A stretch of 64,000 bases of DNA, from assembly GCA_024195585.1 (NCBI GenBank), contig SWBL01000279.1, positions 1-64,000 on the forward strand, written 5' to 3'. This stretch comes from Aureobasidium sp. EXF-3400 (lineage: Eukaryota; Ascomycota; Dothideomycetes; Dothideales; Saccotheciaceae). Position numbers and translations under genes: made by a program. The notes under the pieces are model-generated. The model saw only the letters and a program-made list of their open reading frames with translations, made no database searches and was not told the origin of the DNA. Of the stretch, positions 57,501 to 64,000 are shown in pieces (positions within the stretch are counted from its first letter, which is position 1; each line of letters begins with the position of its first letter).

Positions 57501-57700
57501 TCAACTGCCATCCCACTTTTCGTCTTTCGTGGGCTTAGACAACCATGACCAACAACCACCGCGCCTGGTTTTGCCTGGGAGCGGATGTTCCCTCGCGAGA
57601 AAGACGATAGAGACGGAGAAGACGGTAGATATCAATGAGATGCTTGACTATGTTAAAGACTTTTATATACAGTAGTCCTCAAGGGAATACTAGAGCGTTC
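54562..57700 (+). pseudogene. decayed coding-like segment E
   Basis: Broken plus-strand protein-like pieces include KVTKGYAFLVPQKYCEILGL (about 54638-54697), RYEITFEEVEHILSRDVWHD (about 55623), SSKIVSSSPPKENVTGTVIS (56408-56470) and MSEELWERIAVLNF-like text near 57360. They lie in all three frames with stops between. I cannot tell how many original genes they represent. No recognised domain. Confidence 0.35.
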
Positions 57701-60700
57701 TGTTGGCGCCAACTCTGAAGGACACAAGAACGATATACCCAGAGCAAGTATCTCTGTACTCACATAAGAACCTTACCAATGCTCGAACCGCCCTCCTCAC
57801 TGTACTCTTTGGCAATGACTCCAAGTCGTACTTCTACATGACCGAGAACGTGGAAATTGAAACTCATGTTGATCAATCAATCCTCAATCTCGAAGAGAAC
57901 AAGCTCTGATTGGTTTGCTCGACTCTGGAGCACTGAACACAACCCTTCGGAACTCACCATGACGGTGAGCTATAGATGAACAAATCATGATGTATATGCC
58001 AGATCTTCTAGACAAAATGAGACCAAGGTGTCAGTGTCTGGAGTCTTACAGATGAGATCCAATTTCTGACATCTCCTCGCCCGACCAACAATAGGACCGA
58101 CGAAGATAGCGGCTCCGCCTCCACGCTTTCCTCGTACTACTACATGTTGGACCTAAGATTCTCTCAGACACCTTGGTGTCGGACAAATCCACAGACACCG
58201 AGACCTTGGATTGCCCTCTCTCGCAGGCGCGTCTGAGCTTTCACGGGTCCAACGGGAGGCCAACACACTACAACTTGCAAAATCTCGCATCGATGCCTGG
58301 AAGGACAGATATGTCATAAAGAGTCGACAGCAACTGAGGTTCCTCAGAAGTATATCATTGTTCCAGTCGATTCGCGAACGCATGTCTCATGAAACTAGAC
58401 ATCCAAGCCATCCAAGAGCTCCTGGCAATCGCGCTCGGCTTCAGGCTCCGTGGGACCGATCGTGTGCTTGGCCAGATTGCTCGCGTGTTGGTACAGTTTG
58501 TAACACCCTTCCGACCGCCCAGTGGCAATCTTTTCGACAGGGCCTACCAGGCGTTTCCGGCCTCATGGGAAGTCCTCGATGATCTTTGTGTTTCGCACGT
58601 TCCAGAGATATCGCCTGACTACGCTAAAGACCCATGAACTGGGCTTTTGCGATGAGAATCGGTTTCGCTCCTTGATGGACTACGCCACCGTCGTCTTTCA
58701 GTACAGCTTGTCTTGTTGCAATCCACAGATCAGAACTGATTGGTTTGCGGCGATTACAGTGAGAAGGTTATACGAGCATGTCACGTACCAGAGACTGCGC
58801 TCTTTTTGAACAAGCCCTTGGATATCTTCGATGTCAACAGGTAGTGTCAGCCGCTCGATGTCTGTCAACAGAGGTTACACCCCTGGAGCAAACACACGAG
58901 CGGTCGCCAGGATTAGCCAAGCCGATCTGAGATTTTCTTCTTTTGATCCCTCGGGCTTAATATCGGCTATCCCGAGTATATACAACTCTGTCTTGTTGAG
59001 GCGGATTGTAAGAGACGTGCCATCACTCTTGGAGATGTGGTACTCCATCACAATATGGCAGCCCTGACACGTAAGATAGACTTTATCCAAGGAATGAACG
59101 CCATCTCAGCCGCAGGTCGCATAAAGGGCAAAGAATTGGTCTCAAAGGATGTGAAGTTTTGTGAAGACGCTATCAAGTAGCCCGCCAGAGAACCCAATGT
59201 GTCAGATCTTCGCAAGCACCATGGACGCAATCAACAACTCCGGCTACACGTTCCGTGACCGCGCAGTCGCCACAAACGTTCCCCTGAAGAAGAGCGACTA
59301 CACAAGCCTCCTCACTTACATCGAAAGAACGATCAGATTCTCAGCAGTGGTAGATCTTGCGAAACAAGCGATACATCGACGCTTGTATAATTCCACGACC
59401 TTATCACTGGGGCCGAGGAGGCTTCCTAGACCTAGGAGGAGCTATATACAGAGAGGAATAAGAAGCTAAAGAAACTATAGATATACTCCACGAGACTTCG
59501 AGGATGTGGAGGCCTTCATGCGCACTACCAACAGTCACATAACCAGTGCTCCAATAGCTGGCGAAAGAGTGGGCCACCAGCTGCGAGACCGAACAACGTA
59601 TTGGTGACGAAAATTACTTCAAGAAGACTAACACTACTCGTCGATACGGATACGCGCAAGTCACTCCCAAAACGCTGATGTTCGGCACGCTCTGATGAGG
59701 TTTTCCCTACCTCAACGACCACGCTCCCATGGTTCAGTCTGCTGCCGTCATTCATGCTCCCGTCATCAACTTCCCTCTCGTCCTCGCCGCTGTGATCGTC
59801 GGCGAACGTATGACCAGACACTATATCCGTATACTGGAGCGTGTCACCGATCTCGACGCCGAGGATATCTCCAGCACGTTCGTGCTTCTTAGGAAAGTTT
59901 TGTTATATACAGATGCGTTTCTTCAAGGACCATCCCAAAGATTGGGGCTGCTCATCGCCAGAACAGCCTCATCTGGTTCTCAATATCCTACCACCTAAAA
60001 ATACGTACTATCACGATACAGACAGCTGCGCGTCCTGAGACTATCGCCGAGGATAAGCACAAAGCTGGCGATCCCGGTCTAGACACTACGCCATGGAGTA
60101 TCGGCGATCCAGGCCTAGACAATATGCCATGGAGTACCAGCGACCAGAAGCAGCTTTGGGACTCGGTGCGAGATGTCAGAGTCTGGCCTTGGGTACATTC
60201 TCTACGATGCTGTCGAGTCATTCTCGGATGAGGAAGAGAGTCCCGCTGACGAACTTGACTCTGTCGTCGGCTCCCGACCAGTGCAGGTTGCACCAGCATG
60301 AGCTACAACGAGATGCTGAGCGAGAAGGAGATGTTTGAGTATTCCGACCAGACCCCCCAACGAGAGTATCGAGTCACAGAGCTCGTCCACACATGGTTTG
60401 GAAAGTACTGTGAGGCTCAAAGCCAGAGGGAGCAAATCTCAGGCTGAGATGCAGCTTTGCAACATTTGTGAAGACTATATCCCTGACGAAGATGAATGCA
60501 CATGCAACAAGTGTGGCAGCATTGGCTGCCTTACTTGTCTAGATCTCGACGAGCCCGTCATAGATTTATCTGCAGACGATACGTTGAGCAAGGCAAGATC
60601 GGAACTTCCAAGCTATCTTCAGAATCCGGTCAACAAAATAGAGGCTTCTGGAACGATTGGACTCGGAACAACCCTCAGCAGACCCGCGCAGGATTCTCGC

Positions 60701-60718
60701 TGCTACAGACATGACTGA
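57701..60718 (+). pseudogene. decayed coding-like segment F with Cys-rich end
   Basis: Pieces include NARTALLTVLFGNDSKSYFY (57775-57840), KLDIQAIQELLAIALGFRLR (58390), RKIDFIQGMNAISAAGRIKG (about 59068-59130), VINFPLVLAAVIVGERMTRH (59760), MRFFKDHPKDWGCSSPEQP (59910) and SDEEESPADELDSVVGSRP (60220). The last piece (about 60440-60718) has a Cys cluster CNIC, CTCNKC, GCLTC that looks like a small zinc-binding knuckle. Frames change at least eight times. Right edge of the island. Confidence 0.4.
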
Positions 60719-62374
60719 TTGACCGTGTCGGGCCGCCGACGCTGAGAGACTTGCGGTCGTCGACGCGACCAGTATAGATGCCATGGTTGCACTGCAGTGA
60801 GCTGCCGCGAGTCGATGACGAAGAGCCCAAGCCGTTGTTGTCAAAGAACGCAAAGATGGCAGCATATCAAGGACGACGAATGAATCAAGTCGCTGCTGAA
60901 TGATGCTGGTGGACATCAGAAAATTGCCTTAATCTGACCCCTGGATTAGAGCGGTATCGTTAAGTGCCTTGTGACGACTACGACTTAAGCCGCGTCCATA
61001 GTAGACTCATAGGAGTGTTACTGAAGATGTTCGTGGTACTACACTACCTGCAAATCCGACGAGTCCAAAGACTTCAACTACCCGTTGGAATAATCTTTCG
61101 CAACTCAAAGACTTGTAGCAACCTGCCTTCGAATTTAATAAACTTTATCTCGTGGTAGCATTCTGCGATCTGTAGTCAAAATACATATCTGCTATCCTTA
61201 GACCAATAGAAGTAATACAAACAAAATTTGCAATGACCATAAGACTGCCGAGAAAATATGTGATGATTGTACCTCTCATGTGCAAAAGTCTGTAACGCGT
61301 TTCTATAAGAATACACAATACTCTGGAAATCATTGTGCTTTTGGATAGTGAGGACCTCGTTGTAGATTTTCGTGAGAGAAGTGTAAGAGTTCTAGATTTT
61401 AGCACACGGGGAGGTAGTAATGTTGTGGCCGTTGGAGAGAATCTCGGCTGCGTTGTGATAAACTGCTCCAAGCTAGGTATGGTGAGGAGGATATCCAAGT
61501 TGTGTTTCAAGACGTACTGAGAAAAATGTTGATTTTGCTGCACATTCGTTAAAGGACACGAAAATAGAGGACGAAATTGAGCAGCAGTCGTCAAAATCAA
61601 GCATCAACGTTTTACCCCAGCAACGTCGAGTTTTGACCGGTGTTCGCGCACAGGACGGCGGTTTTTTCTCCTCGCATGTGCGCAGTATTCAGTCCTCTTT
61701 TTGTTCGCTCGCTCCTAAAGCCTGATTAGCACTATTCAAGATAATCTTCGCTATCCAGGCTGCTTGGCTGGTAAAGATGGTCTGGACGGAGACTTAAGAT
61801 GGTGAGCTGGAAGCAGCGAGTTCAACCAAGACACGAATTAGCAGGAGCTCAAGGGACCAGAGATACTCGGCAGTCGCGTTCGCAGGCCCAGACCAAAATC
61901 CTTTCACTGACCGAAGATCACCGCTCTTGCAATCCGCACAGATTTACGCGTAAACTACGGAGTACTGTCGCGGCAGATAACGGGCGAGTGACATCCTCAA
62001 CATAAAGACTCGATTATGCAGATCACTGTCAACAGACCCAGACTGTCCAAAATATTGTCCTCTGGCAAGATCAAGACAGCTTTTTGAATGCAACAAGCCA
62101 ATACTCTTTTCATGCTTATAGTTGCGGAGTATAGCTGAGCGATATATCTGAGTCATGGACCAATTGCAACGCCTTTCAGCTGGACGCTATTTGACGCCCT
62201 CAGCCGAAAGCCTGCTAATCTAAGCCCATGACGATTAATGCCCCTGCATTTTAATCCGAATCCCCGACACCAGTCAATATCGTTTCAGGATGCCAACCAG
62301 GGTCTTTTGCCGCAGATATGTATTCTGTTTCGCCATGAATTGACGACCTCTTTTTTCTCATCCCAAGTTTCAAA
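60719..62374. other. gene-free region before acyltransferase
   Basis: About 1.65 kb. A minus-strand frame at 61145-61600 (151 codons, one hydrophobic stretch) has no domain and no supporting context, and I do not call it. The right part is the acyltransferase promoter. Confidence 0.45.
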
Positions 62375-63949
62375 ATGGCTCACGACCAGACAAATCCCAG
62401 GTGGGATATCGAGCAAGCTCGTCGAGAATTCACGGCTTTGAGTTCTCGTGCAAGAGGCAGTATTTCCATGCCATCGCGCTCTTCTACTTGGCATGTTGCA
62501 AAGCAAGTCCTGGTTTTCCTCATCCCGAGTTTCATTCAGAGCATTTTCTACCCAGCCGTCGTCAAACCGAGATCTGGCAACTCCGACCGTCCAAGACCGA
62601 CAGCATGGCTGGATGGCATGCGTGGTGTTGCAGCCTTACTGGTCTTTTTCTATCATGTCTCATTTTCGCTACATGATGTCTATACCGGATGGAGTCCAGG
62701 TCATCATCAATTGCTACGTCTGCCGTTCATCAAGGCTCTATACAACGGTCCGGCCATGGTTTCTATGTTTTTTGTTCTTTCTGGATACGCTCTGTCTTAC
62801 AAGCCTGTCAAGCAAATGCGCAATGGAGAGTATGACGCATTGTTTTCTGGTCTGTCTTCGTCTGTCTTTCGCAGAGCAGTCAGATTGTACTTGCCTTGCG
62901 CTGCTTCGACCTTTATCATTGTGGTCCTTGTACGCCTAAGATTCTACGAGAGCACGATGGAGTTGGCGAACGACACCGTCCGCTTGCCTTTCACTCATGA
63001 GCATCATGCCTTCCGTTATGATACTGTAACTGAACAGGTCTGGGTCTGGATCAAAAGCTTCTGGGATTTCGTAAACCCATTTACTCCGGTCGGACTTGGA
63101 CTGGGTATCTATATTGACAGCCACTTGTGGACGATCCCTGTTGAATACGTAAGTCTCAGAAGAACAGTTTTTTCTTTCTTTACTGATTTTGTTATGCAGA
63201 GAGCATCTATCATCCTCTACGTAACCCAACTTGGGCTTTCCCGCTTACGACCAATCCTTCGCATGTTGATTCTGGTTTGCTTGATGATCTGGACGCAAGG
63301 TGTAGATTACTGGACCATGACTCTATTCTACGGTGGCTTCCTCATGGCTGAACTGGACATCCGACGAACCACCATGGCCAAAACACCTCCCAAACCTGGC
63401 GCAACCAGCACATCAAAGATCCTCTGGTCTGCTGCGTACCCTCTAGTGTTCGTGGTTGGAGTCTACCTGGCCAGCCAACCTGAGAAAAACACAGAAAACA
63501 CGTACATGTGGTCCGAGATCATTCCTCTGATACCCGAGTATAGCATCGAAAAGTGGAGATACTATACATCATGGGCTGCAATGTTGATGGTCTGGTCGAC
63601 TTCGAATAGTCGCATGCTTCAGAGGCTCTTCAACAACCGTGTGTCGCAATATCTCGGCAAGATATCATTCTCTCTGTATCTGATACATGGGTCTGTGATC
63701 CACACTCTGGGTTACAGCTTGCTGGAAACATCTTGGAGAGTCATTGGCGAGGATCGCCCGGAGACGTGTTTCGTCATAATGGCGGTTTGTGTCACTGTAG
63801 TGTCTATTTGGTGGGCTGATATCTTCATGCGCTTGGCAGATACACCTTCAGTAACATTCGCAAGATGGCTCGAGGGAAAATGTGTAGCTGGGAAACCAGT
63901 GGGAAATAAAGAGGAACCCGTATGGCGAGATGCAACTGAACTCGTATAG
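62375..63949 (+). CDS. acyltransferase-3 family membrane protein
   Basis: The 507-residue product belongs to the acyltransferase-3 family of polytopic proteins that O-acylate sugars, lipids or small molecules. Exons are 62375-63148 and 63200-63949. The 51-nt intron is in frame and stop-free; removing it restores HLWTIPVEYRASIILYVTQL, the usual family text. Near the N-terminus is the motif WLDGMRGVAALLVFFYHVSF, with the conserved His of the family in the first helix. FVLSGYALSYK and YLGKISFSLYLIHG follow. About ten membrane helices are expected. In fungi such genes can be solo or part of metabolite clusters; no biosynthetic partner is visible in the window. The gene lies next to the decayed island and looks intact. 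Confidence 0.88.
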   Translation: MAHDQTNPRWDIEQARREFTALSSRARGSISMPSRSSTWHVAKQVLVFLIPSFIQSIFYPAVVKPRSGNSDRPRPTAWLDGMRGVAALLVFFYHVSFSLHDVYTGWSPGHHQLLRLPFIKALYNGPAMVSMFFVLSGYALSYKPVKQMRNGEYDALFSGLSSSVFRRAVRLYLPCAASTFIIVVLVRLRFYESTMELANDTVRLPFTHEHHAFRYDTVTEQVWVWIKSFWDFVNPFTPVGLGLGIYIDSHLWTIPVEYVSLRRTVFSFFTDFVMQRASIILYVTQLGLSRLRPILRMLILVCLMIWTQGVDYWTMTLFYGGFLMAELDIRRTTMAKTPPKPGATSTSKILWSAAYPLVFVVGVYLASQPEKNTENTYMWSEIIPLIPEYSIEKWRYYTSWAAMLMVWSTSNSRMLQRLFNNRVSQYLGKISFSLYLIHGSVIHTLGYSLLETSWRVIGEDRPETCFVIMAVCVTVVSIWWADIFMRLADTPSVTFARWLEGKCVAGKPVGNKEEPVWRDATELV

Positions 63950-64000
63950 ATCTAGAGACTATATTATTCATCATGAACTGTTCATCCCTAGTATATTACT

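Noticed and set aside
49671..60718. Very short introns (under 35 nt) as an explanation of the frame changes
   Set aside because: Testing a few hand-overs gave GT..AG spans of 10-34 nt that mostly do not restore frame, and such sizes are below normal fungal introns.
48700..60900. Retrotransposon or DNA transposon as the source of the island
   Set aside because: I found no reverse transcriptase, integrase, RNase H or DDE-type motif and no long terminal or inverted repeats in the readable fragments.
61145..61600. 151-codon minus-strand frame with a hydrophobic stretch
   Set aside because: No homology recognised, AT-rich context and no gene structure; likely chance.
1..64000. CRISPR array or bacterial-type operon
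   Set aside because: The sequence is clearly fungal nuclear DNA with spliceosomal introns; no regularly spaced repeat array is present.

Overview
The window reads as nuclear DNA of a filamentous ascomycete (Pezizomycotina; Dothideomycetes is my guess, with low confidence). Genes are short, lie on both strands, and carry small GT..AG introns of about 45-65 nt, often with a CTAAC-type branch site. The gene set includes a Zn2Cys6 regulator, a GH3 beta-glucosidase, sugar and APC permeases, Hsk3 of the DASH complex, Rec8 and a peroxisomal malate synthase. Roughly 48 kb is ordinary housekeeping content and about 11-12 kb near the right end is a decayed region.

Layout. 1-10 kb is rich in carbon metabolism: the 3' end of fumarase, an Msc7-type aldehyde dehydrogenase, a membrane-anchored beta-glucosidase and a malate synthase ending in -SKL. 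11-18 kb holds a Ser/Thr-rich unknown protein, a seven-exon sugar porter and a choline/GABA-type permease. 19-25 kb has a divergent pair: TYW3 (wybutosine synthesis) and a DUF2461 gene with unusually long introns. 24.8-28.3 kb has no gene I can support and precedes a Zn2Cys6 factor. 30-42 kb carries a TRIP4/Rqt4-like zinc-finger protein, tRNA-Gly(TCC), Rec8, a small mitochondrial-type protein, Hsk3, Ubp6 and a roadblock dynein light chain. 42-48 kb carries a DUF1348 protein, a Prx5 peroxiredoxin, the Rab escort protein Mrs6 and a small membrane protein.

48-61 kb holds no intact gene. It is full of protein-like fragments, mostly on the plus strand, that change frame every 100-300 bp. It includes an imperfect tandem duplication and an F-box/2EXR-like start motif. 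I read it as a cluster of decayed lineage-specific genes. An intact membrane acyltransferase follows at 62.4-63.9 kb.

The genes do not form one pathway. Fumarase, malate synthase and the aldehyde dehydrogenase fit carbon metabolism, Hsk3 and Rec8 chromosome segregation, and Ubp6 and Rqt4 protein and ribosome quality control, but their adjacency looks incidental. The points most worth following are the decayed island, the DUF2461 introns, and a malate synthase intron whose retention would delete the peroxisome signal.
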